The notes beneath the pieces were generated by a model, which ran no database searches, had not been told where the DNA came from, and worked only from the letters and a program-made list of their open reading frames with translations. This document shows positions 15,756 to 23,222 of a stretch of DNA of 43,762 nt, piece by piece. How positions within the stretch are numbered: the first letter of the stretch is position 1; each line of letters opens with the position of its first letter. Location of the stretch: positions 1 to 43,762 of the forward strand of contig JAWKHR010000050.1 in the NCBI GenBank assembly GCA_041394725.1. Direction: 5' to 3'. The translations under genes were made by a program, and so were the position numbers. This DNA comes from JAWKHR01 sp041394725. GTDB lineage: Bacteria > Acidobacteriota > Vicinamibacteria > Vicinamibacterales > SCN-69-37.

Positions 15756-16094
15756 ATGCCTGGACCCGATACGCCTCGCGTCGATCTCGTGCCGGGGACC
15801 CTGGAGATGCTGGCGCTGCGGGTGCTCGCCGTCGAGCCGCTGCACGGCTACGCCATCGCCCAGCAGATCCACCGGTCGTCCCGCGCCGCCCTGACCATCG
15901 AGGAGGGCTCGCTCTACCCCGCGCTGCAGCGGATGCTCATCAAGGGCTGGGTGAAGGCCGCGTGGAAGACGTCCGCGACCGGACGCCGCGCGCGGATCTA
16001 CACGATCACCGCCGCCGGCCGCCGGCAGCTCGGCGAGGCCGAGGCCCGGTTCCATGCGACGTTCGCCGCGGTCGCGCGCGTGCTGAAGGGGTGA
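15756..16094 (+). CDS. PadR-family transcriptional regulator
   Basis: 112 residues from ATG at 15756. It contains the PadR winged helix: GTLEMLALRVLAVEPLHGYAI, the recognition segment EEGSLYPALQRML, and the wing with RRARIYTITAAGR, followed by a C-terminal helix ending in VARVLKG. It is 4 nt upstream of a large permease, the standard Acidobacteria pairing of PadR with ADOP permeases. It presumably represses this two-gene operon, with an unknown inducer. The preferred start leaves the CATAGA/TCTATG dyad wholly upstream of the coding sequence. Confidence 0.9.
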   Translation: MPGPDTPRVDLVPGTLEMLALRVLAVEPLHGYAIAQQIHRSSRAALTIEEGSLYPALQRMLIKGWVKAAWKTSATGRRARIYTITAAGRRQLGEAEARFHATFAAVARVLKG

Positions 16095-16098
16095 CGCC

Positions 16099-18777
16099 AT
16101 GGCCTGGGACGACTGGCGTCGGTTCGTCGGGCTGATCGGGAGGCCGCGCCGCGACCGCGACCTGGACGAGGAGATCCAGGCCCACTACGAGCACCTGCGC
16201 CGGGCCTTCGAGGACGAGGGGGACCCGCCCGACGAGGCGGCCCGCCGCGCGCGGCTGCGCCTGGGCGGCGCGATCCAGATCCGCGAGGCCTCCGCCGACG
16301 AGTGGCGGCTCGGGTGGATCGAGGGCACGTGGCAGGACGTCCGGTTCGCCGCGCGCGGTCTCGCGCGGCGCCCAGGTTTCGCCGCCGCCGCGATCGCCAC
16401 GCTCGCGCTCGGCATCGGCGCCTCGACCGCGATCTTCTCGGTGGCCTGGGGCGTGTCGCTGCGGCCGCTGCCGTATCCGGAGCCGGACCGGCTGATCCGG
16501 CTCTACGAAGCCAATCCGGCGAATGGCAAGCTCCGGGAGAACGTCTCCGTCGGCGCCTTCCAGGCCTGGCGAGAGCGGACCGACGTCCTCGAGTCCGCCG
16601 CCCTCTACTCGGGCCTCCGCCGCTGGACGCTGGCCATGGGTCCGGATCGTGTCGCGGTCACCGCACGGAGCGTGACGCCGTCGTTCTTCGACGTGCTCGG
16701 CGTCCATCCCGTCCTCGGCACCGGCTTCAAGCCGGAACGCGAGTACACCCGCTTCACGCTCAAGGACGTCGTGCTGTCGTACGACGCCTGGCAACGGCTC
16801 TTCGGCGGGCGTCCGGACGTCATCGGCTCGACCATCACCGAGGTCGGAGGCAACGACGACGACGAGTACCGGGTGCTCGGGGTGATGCCGAGGGGCTTCG
16901 CCTACCCCGAACCGGTGGACATGTGGTGGCCGCAGATCGTCGAGCTGCCCGTGGGACGCATCCTGTACAACTGGCGGTACGACGAGGTCATTGCACGGCT
17001 GGCCCCGGGAGCCTCGCTGACCGACGCCCGTGCTTCACTCGACGCCGCCTCGGCGGCCGTCGCCGAGCGGCTGCCGGCGAGCAATGCCGGCTGGACGGTG
17101 ACCGTCGACACGCTGCGCGACTCGATCGTCGGGTCGTTCGGCCAGTTCACCTGGCTGCTGCTCGCCGCGGTGGGACTCGTCCTGGCCACGGCGTGCCTGA
17201 ACGTCGGCGGGCTCCTGACGGCGCGGGCCGTGTCTCGCGACCGCGAGACCGCGGTGCGCGTCGCGCTCGGCGCGGGCGCGTGGCGCCTCGCACGCGCGTG
17301 GCTCGCGGAAGCCGCGCTCATCGGGCTCGCCGGCCTGGCGACGGGGCTGGTCCTCGCGTGGACCGCGGTGGGCGCGTTGCGATCGATGGCGCCGCCGTGG
17401 ATCCCGCGGCTCGACGCCGTCGCGCTCGACGCGCCGGTCCTGCTCGCCGCCGCCGGCGTCACGCTGCTCGCGGTGGCCGGTTTCGCGGTGTCGCCGCTCG
17501 GACGCGCGAGACGCCGCCAGGCCGCGGAGGCGCTGCGCGCGGCCGCCACCGCCGGCGACACTCGCCGGCGCCATGCGCTCCGCACGGCGGTCGTGCTCGG
17601 GCAGTGCGGAGGCGCCGCCGCGCTCGCGATCCTCGCCGCCCTGCTCACGCAGAGCCTGATCAACCTGACCCGCGTCGATCTCGGCTGGAATCCCGATCGG
17701 GTGCTGGCCCTGACCGTCGCGCCGCCGATGCCGCGCGAGCTGCGGCGTCCGTGGTACTGGCTGCTCGAGTGGCGCGACCGTGTCGAAGCGCGCCTCGACG
17801 CGACGCCCGGCGTCGAGGCCGCGGCGTTCACGACGCAGGTGCCGTTCCAGGCGTCGTTCGCCGCGACGCTGGCCCGCGGCCGCGGCCGCGCCGACTCGGA
17901 CGACGCCCGCTGGCCGGGCATCCGGCTGAACGTCTCCGACAGCTTCTTCGCCGTGATGCAGATGCGGCTGCTCGAGGGCCGACTCTTCACGCCGGACGAC
18001 CGGTTCGGCGAGGCGCAGGTCAACCAGACCGAGCACGCCGAACGCGGGGTGGCCGTCGTCACGGCCGGCACGGCGCGGACGCTCTGGCCCGGCGAGTCCG
18101 CCATCGGAAAAGCCCTCTGGCTGCCCGACATCGACAGCGTCACCTGGCGAGAGGTCGTCGGCGTCGTGGACGACGTCCGGTTCAGCGACGTGCGCACGCA
18201 GGCATCGCTCCACGTGTTCGCGCCGCGATCGCAGAGCTCGTCGGGCGCCAGCCGTCTCGTCATCCGGACCGCCGGACCCGCGGCGGCCCTCGTCCCGACC
18301 ATTCGCGCCGTGCTCGACGACATGGCGCCCGGCATGGCCGTGACCGACGTCGCCCCTCCGCGACGCTCGTCTCGAACGCGACCGCGCAGCCCGCTTCACG
18401 AGCCGGCTCGTCGTCGCGTTCGGCGCGCTCGCGCTGGTCCTCGCCGCCGTCGTTTCGTGCTCGCGTTCATCGTCGCCAGCCAGCGCCGCGAGTTCGGGAT
18501 CCGCCTGGCGCTCGGCGCGTCGCGTGGCGGGGTCGTGCGGCAGGTGCTGCGCCGCGGCCTCGTCCCGGCCGCCGCCGGCGTCGTCGCGGGCCTCGCGCTG
18601 GCCGCGGCCGTCGCGCGCGCCTTCCAGTCGGTCCTCTTCGGGGTCGCGCCGCTCGACGTCGTCGCGTTCGCGACCGGCGCGGCGGTGCTCCTGGCGGCCG
18701 TCGCGTTGCTCGCGTCGCTGGGCCCGGCACGGCGCGCAGCGCGAACGGATCCGGTCAGCGCACTGCGCACCGACTGA
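16099..18777 (+). CDS. ADOP-type MacB/FtsX-like permease with an internal out-of-frame segment
   Basis: 892 residues, the usual size of Acidobacteria duplicated orphan permeases: a helical cytoplasmic N-terminus (DLDEEIQAHYEHLR, residues 20-35), a first membrane helix about 93-116 (LALGIGASTAIF), a MacB-like periplasmic domain, three FtsX helices near 345-470, a second MacB domain, and a C-terminal FtsX set ending in PVSALRTD. No ATPase gene is adjacent, as expected for orphan permeases. Two frameshifts spoil residues ~753-785: near 18354 and near 18450 the true frame is displaced, and the hidden frame there reads RDARLERDRAARF and LVVAFGALALVLAAV, exactly the expected link and membrane helix. 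The two shifts compensate, so the frame resumes. Either a sequencing error pair or a damaged helix. Confidence 0.85.
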   Translation: MAWDDWRRFVGLIGRPRRDRDLDEEIQAHYEHLRRAFEDEGDPPDEAARRARLRLGGAIQIREASADEWRLGWIEGTWQDVRFAARGLARRPGFAAAAIATLALGIGASTAIFSVAWGVSLRPLPYPEPDRLIRLYEANPANGKLRENVSVGAFQAWRERTDVLESAALYSGLRRWTLAMGPDRVAVTARSVTPSFFDVLGVHPVLGTGFKPEREYTRFTLKDVVLSYDAWQRLFGGRPDVIGSTITEVGGNDDDEYRVLGVMPRGFAYPEPVDMWWPQIVELPVGRILYNWRYDEVIARLAPGASLTDARASLDAASAAVAERLPASNAGWTVTVDTLRDSIVGSFGQFTWLLLAAVGLVLATACLNVGGLLTARAVSRDRETAVRVALGAGAWRLARAWLAEAALIGLAGLATGLVLAWTAVGALRSMAPPWIPRLDAVALDAPVLLAAAGVTLLAVAGFAVSPLGRARRRQAAEALRAAATAGDTRRRHALRTAVVLGQCGGAAALAILAALLTQSLINLTRVDLGWNPDRVLALTVAPPMPRELRRPWYWLLEWRDRVEARLDATPGVEAAAFTTQVPFQASFAATLARGRGRADSDDARWPGIRLNVSDSFFAVMQMRLLEGRLFTPDDRFGEAQVNQTEHAERGVAVVTAGTARTLWPGESAIGKALWLPDIDSVTWREVVGVVDDVRFSDVRTQASLHVFAPRSQSSSGASRLVIRTAGPAAALVPTIRAVLDDMAPGMAVTDVAPPRRSSRTRPRSPLHEPARRRVRRARAGPRRRRFVLAFIVASQRREFGIRLALGASRGGVVRQVLRRGLVPAAAGVVAGLALAAAVARAFQSVLFGVAPLDVVAFATGAAVLLAAVALLASLGPARRAARTDPVSALRTD

Positions 18778-18826
18778 ACGCCGCGGCTTCGGCGTAGACT
18801 GGCCGGCGTCGAGGGCGGAGGCCGGG

Positions 18827-18982
18827 ATGTCCAGACGCTTGTGGACGACGCTGACGTTCGTGGTGATGGCACTGGTCGCAACCACCCAGCCCGCGTGCTC
18901 CCGTCTGGTCGAACCCGTGCTGGGCTCTTCGGCGCGACCGTGCGCTGGACGCTGCAACGCTGACGCGCGCCGCGCGACGTGA
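18827..18982 (+). CDS. Small putative lipoprotein (51 aa)
   Basis: ATG at 18827 has a strong SD (GGAGG, 5 nt spacing). The 51-residue product starts with SRRLW, a hydrophobic run TFVVMALVAT and a lipobox-like QPAC at residues 21-24, then about 27 polar residues with two further cysteines. This fits a tiny lipoprotein. It lies 49 nt after the ADOP stop on the same strand, with TAGACT at 18796-18801 as a possible -10. No family recognised; coding status is uncertain because of its size, but the SD plus lipobox combination is hard to dismiss. Confidence 0.45.
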   Translation: MSRRLWTTLTFVVMALVATTQPACSRLVEPVLGSSARPCAGRCNADARRAT

Positions 18983-19024
18983 CGGCACGCCTGGGCCTTC
19001 GCCTGCCCCGGGGCCTGACGAAAC

Positions 19025-19080
19025 CCCGGCGCCCTGTGCCCCGCGGCCCAGGTGCCCAGTGCCCGGCGCCAAAGTGCCCG
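19025..19080. repeat. GC-rich word array (CCCAGTGCC / GGCGCC family)
   Basis: The gap 18983-19087 between convergent genes contains GGCGCC twice and repeated forms of GTGCCC (CTGTGCCCC, AGGTGCCCAGTGCCC, AAGTGCCCG). The CCCAGTGCC word is the same as in the larger array at 32098-32271. Confidence 0.5.
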
Positions 19081-19087
19081 CGCTGCT

Positions 19088-20612
19088 CTACGCGCCGAAC
19101 GTGATCCCCTGCGCCAGCGGCAGCGCGTCCGACCAGTTGACCGTGTTGGTCTGCCGCCGCATGTAGGCCTTCCACGCGTCGGATCCGGACTCGCGGCCGC
19201 CGCCCGTCTCCTTCTCGCCGCCGAACGCGCCGCCGATCTCGGCGCCGGACGTACCGATGTTCACGTTGGCGATGCCGCAGTCGGACCCGCGCGCGAGAGG
19301 AACTCCTCGGCGTGGCGCATGCTCTCGGTGAAGATCGCGCTCGAGAGGCCCTGTGGCACCTCGTTGTGCAGGGCCAGGGCGTCGCCCATCGTGTCGTAGG
19401 ACAGCACGTAGAGGATCGGCGCAAAGGTCTCGCGGCGGACGACGTCGGACTGCGCGGGCATGCGGACGATCGCGGGCTCGACGAAGAACGGGCCGACGTC
19501 GGGCCGCGCCTTGCCTCCGCACAGCACCTCGCCGCCCTGCGCGCGCGCCTCGTCGAGCGCGGCCATCATCCCGTCTACGGCCGCCTGGTTGACGAGCGGC
19601 CCGACCAGGGTGTTCGGCTCGATCGGGCGGCCCATGGGAATCTGCCCGTACGCCGCGACGAGCCGCCGGCACAGGTCATCGACAATCGAGCTGTGCACGA
19701 TGAGCCGTCGCGTGGACGTGCACCGCTGGCCCGCCGTGCCGACCGCGCCGAAGAGGATCGCCCGCACCGCCAGGTCCAGGCGCGCGTCGGCGGCGACGAT
19801 GATCGCGTTGTTGCCGCCGAGTTCCAGGATCGTCCGGCCGAAGCGCCCGGCCACGGCCTGCGCGACGTGGCGGCCCACCGCCGTCGATCCGGTGAACGAG
19901 ATCAGCGGCAGCCGCGGGTCGTTGATCATCCGCTCGCCGATCGACCGCCCCGGACCGACGACCAGGTTGAACACGCCGGTCGCGCCGTGGTCGGCCATCA
20001 CGCGGTTGGCGATGTGCTGCACGGCGACGGCCGACAGCGGCACGGCTTCCGCCGGCTTCCAGACCACGGGATCGCCGCACACCGCGGCGATCGCCGCGTT
20101 CCAGGACCAGACGGCCACCGGAAAGTTGAACGCCGAGATCACGCCGACCGGTCCGAGCGGGTGCCACTGCTCCATCATCCGGTGCCCGGCCACTCCGACG
20201 CGAGCGTGAGGCCGTAGAGCTGGCGCGACAGGCCGACGGCGAAGTCGCAGATGTCGATCATCTCCTGCACCTCGCCGTGCCCTTCCGCCCGGATCTTGCC
20301 CATCTCGATGGTCACCAGGTCGCCGAGCGGCTCCTTCAGCTCGCGCAGCGCCGCGCCCAGGTCGCGCACGAGTTCGCCGCGGCGCGGCGCCGGCCGCTCA
20401 CGCCAGGACGCGAACGTCTCCGCGGCCGCGCCGATCACCCGATCGCAATCGGCCTCCGACGCCATCTGCACGGCCGCGATCTCGTCGCCGGTGGACGGGT
20501 CGATCGACACGAGCCGGTCGCCGCCGCCCGACCAGCCGTCCGGTCCGGTGCACGCGCCGTGGTTGAGGTCCGTGATGTTGAGCTTCTGCAGCAGGGAGGC
20601 CGTGGTGGACAT
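19088..20612 (-). pseudogene. ALDH7-type aldehyde dehydrogenase (aminoadipate/piperideine-6-carboxylate type), broken by two frameshifts
   Basis: Read from ATG at 20612 across three frames, this is a complete ~505-residue ALDH7-like protein. Frame 1 (20612 to about 20190) has NITDLNHG, EMGKIRAEG, EVQEMIDICDFAVGLSRQLYG. Frame 2 (about 20190-19290) has AFNFPVAVW, FTGSTAVG, LELGGNNAI and the catalytic cysteine in GQRCTSTRR. Frame 3 (to the stop at 19088) has SDCGIANVN, GGAFGGEKETGGGRESGSD and the ALDH7 tail. Each switch is explained by one missing base: GGGCACC for expected GGGCCACC near 20189, and TCGCGCGC near 19290. The enzyme family oxidises alpha-aminoadipate semialdehyde in lysine catabolism. 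All catalytic residues are preserved, so damage is recent or the breaks are assembly errors. Confidence 0.85.
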
Positions 20613-20636
20613 CGGAATCACGCTACCACTCTTTGG

Positions 20637-20735
20637 GGCGCGTGGAGCATGGAGGACGTGGGGAACGGCAGGCCATGGAGGCCGTGGGGGAGAGCGGCGG
20701 GCCATGGGGACGTGGGGCGACGAGGGGTGGGGACT
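20637..20735. repeat. Word array, left arm (CCATGGRGRCGTGGGG units)
   Basis: At least three degenerate units of about 25-30 bp contain CATGG followed by GACGTGGGG or GCCGTGGGG. A 27-bp segment (20696-20722) is repeated exactly, inverted, at 20985-21011. Together with the right arm it brackets a 230-bp unique segment in the divergent gap before 21077. Confidence 0.8.
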
Positions 20736-20965
20736 GCTTCGGCTTGCGGGGCATAGGAACTCCTCATCATCGTATGCCCCACACACAAAATTCCTGACAG
20801 GCTCCACCATTCCACCACTCCTGGATGGTCGATCAGGATCTGCTTCGAGCGGCGGCCCGCGCTCTCCCCCTCCGCCGCCGTCGATGGCCCGTCACTGACG
20901 AACTGGTCCAGGACCTCCGGCGCGACCGGCGCCAGGTTCCTGGCAGAATCGCCTTTCGAAAACCC
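20736..20965. other. Unique segment enclosed by the inverted word arrays
   Basis: No credible gene. It contains a small inverted repeat (GGGGCATA near 20747 and TATGCCCC near 20775) and a comparatively AT-rich patch around ACACACAAAATTCC. It separates the ALDH7-like gene from the outer-membrane protein gene and may hold the promoter for the former. Confidence 0.4.
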
Positions 20966-21064
20966 TCGCTCTCCCCACGTCTCCCGTCGCCCCACGTCCC
21001 CATGGCCCGCCGATCTCCCCACGTCCTCCAGATCCCCCATGTCCCCCACGCCCCCCACGCGCTA
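20966..21064. repeat. Word array, right arm (inverted copy)
   Basis: Reverse-complement counterpart of 20637-20735: repeated CTCCCCACGT, GCCCCACGTCCCCATGG and CCCCCACGC words. It ends directly at the TACGAT element preceding the gene at 21077. Confidence 0.8.
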
Positions 21065-21068
21065 CGAT
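21063..21068 (+). promoter_or_regulatory. Putative -10 element (TACGAT)
   Basis: TACGAT ends 8 nt before the ATG at 21077. An SD-like GGAGGG lies between them, so this gene could use either a very short leader or a longer transcript. The same TACGAT occurs before the genes at 10936 and 32352. Confidence 0.4.
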
Positions 21069-21076
21069 GGAGGGCT

Positions 21077-21820
21077 ATGAACTCGCCTCGTCAGGTCGTC
21101 CTTCGGTGGGCGGTCCGGGCCACCCTGCTCGTCGGCCTCCTCCTCGTGCCCGCCGTCGCGCACGCGCAGTGGTACGTCGCTGGCTACCTCGGCGTGAACC
21201 ACACCCAGGAGGCCGACCTGGACGTCCGCGTGCCCGCGCGGCACCTCGACGTCCGCTTCGACGACGTGGCGTTCGCCGCCGAGCCGTTCGACTCGCCGCA
21301 GTACTACGGCGTGCGGATCGGCCGGCTGTTCGGCGAGGCGCGGCGGTTCGGCGTCGAGGTCGAGTTCCTGCACCTGAAGGTGATCGCGAAGACGAACCGC
21401 ACCTACCCCATCCAGGATCGCACGGGCCTGCTCGACCTCGTCGCCGACGCCCCGATGTCGTCGCTCGTCGAGCGCTACTCGATGACGCACGGCCTGAATT
21501 TCGTCCTCGTCAATGCCGTGATGCGGCAGCCCCTCGGATCGGGCCGGACGGCAGTCGTCGCGCGCCTGGGCGCGGGGCCGACCGTGCCACACGCGGAGAG
21601 CCGCGTGCTGGGCGTCAACGCCGAGCAGTACGAGTACGCCGGGATGGGCGCGCATGCGGCGGCGGGCGTGGACATCGCGCTGCGGGGCCCGCTGAGCGCG
21701 GTCGCGGAGTACAAGCTCACCTGGGCGCGGCCCGAGATCACGCTCGCCGAGGGCACGGGGCGCACCACGACGGTCACGCACCAGTTCGCGTTCGGCCTGG
21801 CCGTGGGGCTCACGCGCTGA
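21077..21820 (+). CDS. Outer-membrane beta-barrel protein
   Basis: 247 residues. Signal peptide with a hydrophobic core (ATLLVGLLLVPAV) and an AHAQ cleavage site near residue 28. The rest alternates amphipathic strands (WYVAGYLGVN, YYGVRIGRLFG, GVEVEFLHLKV, AVVARLGAGPT, AVAEYKLTWA) and ends in a strand FAFGLAVGLTR, typical of eight-stranded OmpA/OmpW-like barrels. Role unknown; porin-like or structural. An SD (GGAGGG) directly precedes the ATG, which is why the much longer open frame upstream was not used. The PAP2 gene follows after 39 nt. Confidence 0.75.
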   Translation: MNSPRQVVLRWAVRATLLVGLLLVPAVAHAQWYVAGYLGVNHTQEADLDVRVPARHLDVRFDDVAFAAEPFDSPQYYGVRIGRLFGEARRFGVEVEFLHLKVIAKTNRTYPIQDRTGLLDLVADAPMSSLVERYSMTHGLNFVLVNAVMRQPLGSGRTAVVARLGAGPTVPHAESRVLGVNAEQYEYAGMGAHAAAGVDIALRGPLSAVAEYKLTWARPEITLAEGTGRTTTVTHQFAFGLAVGLTR

Positions 21821-21859
21821 TGGGGCTCGCGCGCTGAAGTCTGGTATTCTTCGCGCCGC

Positions 21860-22606
21860 ATGTGGTCCGCCGCGGCGCTCCTCGCGCTGACGCTCGCTGT
21901 CCAGACGCCGGCGCAACCCGATCCGGCGACCACCGCCTGGCCGGACGACCAGCCGATCTCGCGGCTGTTCCAGAACCTCGGCGCCGATCTCGCCGCGTTG
22001 CCCACCGTCGAGAACGCGGCCATCGTCGGCCTCGGCGGCCTCGGCGCGCTCGTCGTGCACCCGGTGGACGATGACCTGGCCACCTGGGCGATGGAGGCCG
22101 GCCCCTCGTCCTACACGTCGTTCGGCCGCGACTTCGGCAGCGGCGGCGTGCAGATCGGCGCGGCGGTCGTCGCCTACGTGATCGGGCGCACGCAGCAGAA
22201 CGCGCCGGTGACGCACGTCGCGAGCGACCTGATCCGGGCCCAGGCCCTGAACACCGTGATCACGACCGGTCTCAAGTACACGGTGCGCCGCGCCCGGCCC
22301 GGGGACGGCAGCCGCACCTCGTTCCCGTCCGGTCATACGTCCTCGACCTTCGCGTCGGCCGCGGTGCTCCAGTCGCACTTCGGGTGGAAGGTCGGCGGGC
22401 CGGCCTATGCGCTGGCCGGGTTCGTCGGCTGGACGCGCGTGCGTGACCACGTCCACTTCCTGAGCGACGTCGTCATGGGCGCGGCCCTCGGAACGATGGC
22501 GGGCCGCACGGTCACCATCGGGCACCGCGAACGGGTGTGGCGCGTGGTCCCGACGAAGACGCCGGGCGGCGTCGCCGTCTACGTGGTGCGCACCGCGGGC
22601 CGCTGA
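21860..22606 (+). CDS. PAP2-family membrane phosphatase
   Basis: 248 residues. The three phosphatase signatures are present in order: KYTVRRARP near residue 140, FPSGHTSSTFA near 155, and TRVRDHVHFLSDVV near 193, with the two catalytic histidines. The enzyme would hydrolyse a lipid phosphate or undecaprenyl pyrophosphate at the periplasmic face. Its N-terminus is signal-like (LLALTLAVQTPAQ). TATTCT ends 9 nt upstream of the ATG. The 3' end overlaps the convergent DUF2177 gene by 28 bp. Confidence 0.9.
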   Translation: MWSAAALLALTLAVQTPAQPDPATTAWPDDQPISRLFQNLGADLAALPTVENAAIVGLGGLGALVVHPVDDDLATWAMEAGPSSYTSFGRDFGSGGVQIGAAVVAYVIGRTQQNAPVTHVASDLIRAQALNTVITTGLKYTVRRARPGDGSRTSFPSGHTSSTFASAAVLQSHFGWKVGGPAYALAGFVGWTRVRDHVHFLSDVVMGAALGTMAGRTVTIGHRERVWRVVPTKTPGGVAVYVVRTAGR

Positions 22607-23004
22607 CCCTCGGCCAGCCGCATCGTCACCGCCACCCCCGCGCACACGCACGCCCCCCACAGCAGGTCGACGACGACGAGCCGCGGCGGAAACCCACGCA
22701 GCGTGGCCAGGTTCGTCAGGTCGTAGACGCCGAAGGTCACCACCCCGAAGACCGCGCCCCATCCCGCGGTCGGCAGCAGGCGTCCGCCGCCACGCGGCAA
22801 CGCGAAGACCTGGACGCCAGCCACCAGGAGCAGATAGACGAGCAGCGCCGCGCCCCAGATGGGCGCCAGCGCGCCGGTCGCGTCGGTCAGCGCGATGGGC
22901 GCGAGGGCTTCCCGATAGAACCCGCGCATCAGGACGCCGAGCCAGACGAAGTCCCCGACGAGGAACGCGACCAGGCCGGCCAGAAAGATGCGGAGGGCGG
23001 ACAT
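22579..23004 (-). CDS. DUF2177 family membrane protein
   Basis: 141 residues with four hydrophobic helices. Characteristic positions are the N-terminal FLVGDFVWLGVLMRGFY, a YLLLVAGVQVFAL helix, and the central WGAVFGVVTFGVYDLTNLATLR motif. The family is of unknown function. It overlaps the end of the PAP2 gene tail to tail and is divergent from the permease at 23223. Confidence 0.85.
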   Translation of the reverse strand: MSALRIFLAGLVAFLVGDFVWLGVLMRGFYREALAPIALTDATGALAPIWGAALLVYLLLVAGVQVFALPRGGGRLLPTAGWGAVFGVVTFGVYDLTNLATLRGFPPRLVVVDLLWGACVCAGVAVTMRLAEGQRPAVRTT

Positions 23005-23070
23005 GCCGTCATGCTACCCCGCGCGCCTTCCCGCGAGCGGACACGAGGGCACGGGCTACCCCGGGGGAGG

Positions 23071-23084
23071 TGACAGAAATGGCA
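23071..23084. promoter_or_regulatory. Candidate enhancer dyad TGACAGAAATGGCA for a sigma-54 activator
   Basis: TGNCA-N4-TGNCA symmetry, about 97 nt upstream of the -24/-12 element at 23181. That is the usual distance for an upstream activator site of a bacterial enhancer-binding protein. It lies in the 218-nt divergent gap between DUF2177 and the permease. Confidence 0.45.
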
Positions 23085-23180
23085 GTGAGCCCCGAATCCG
23101 GCGCCGACCGCTGCCGCACAACGGCGCGCAGGCGGGCGGAATCGCGAGTTCCCGGCTGTTCTCATGGGCTCGCCCCGAGG

Positions 23181-23196
23181 TGGCACGAATCCCGCA
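23181..23196 (+). promoter_or_regulatory. Sigma-54-type -24/-12 promoter
   Basis: TGGCACG followed by AATC and CCGCA matches the TGGCACG-N4-TTGCA consensus at every position except the TT. The GG and GC dinucleotides have exactly the right spacing. Transcription would start near 23206, leaving a short leader with the GGGGGAA SD before ATG 23223. Confidence 0.6.
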
Positions 23197-23222
23197 ACGC
23201 CACGGACCCCGGGGGAATCCTC

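Noticed and set aside
20613..21076. Extended open frames giving longer N-termini to the ALDH7-like gene (from 20810) and the beta-barrel gene (from 20825)
   Set aside because: The extensions run through the word arrays. Homology, signal peptide and SD place the real starts at 20612 and 21077.
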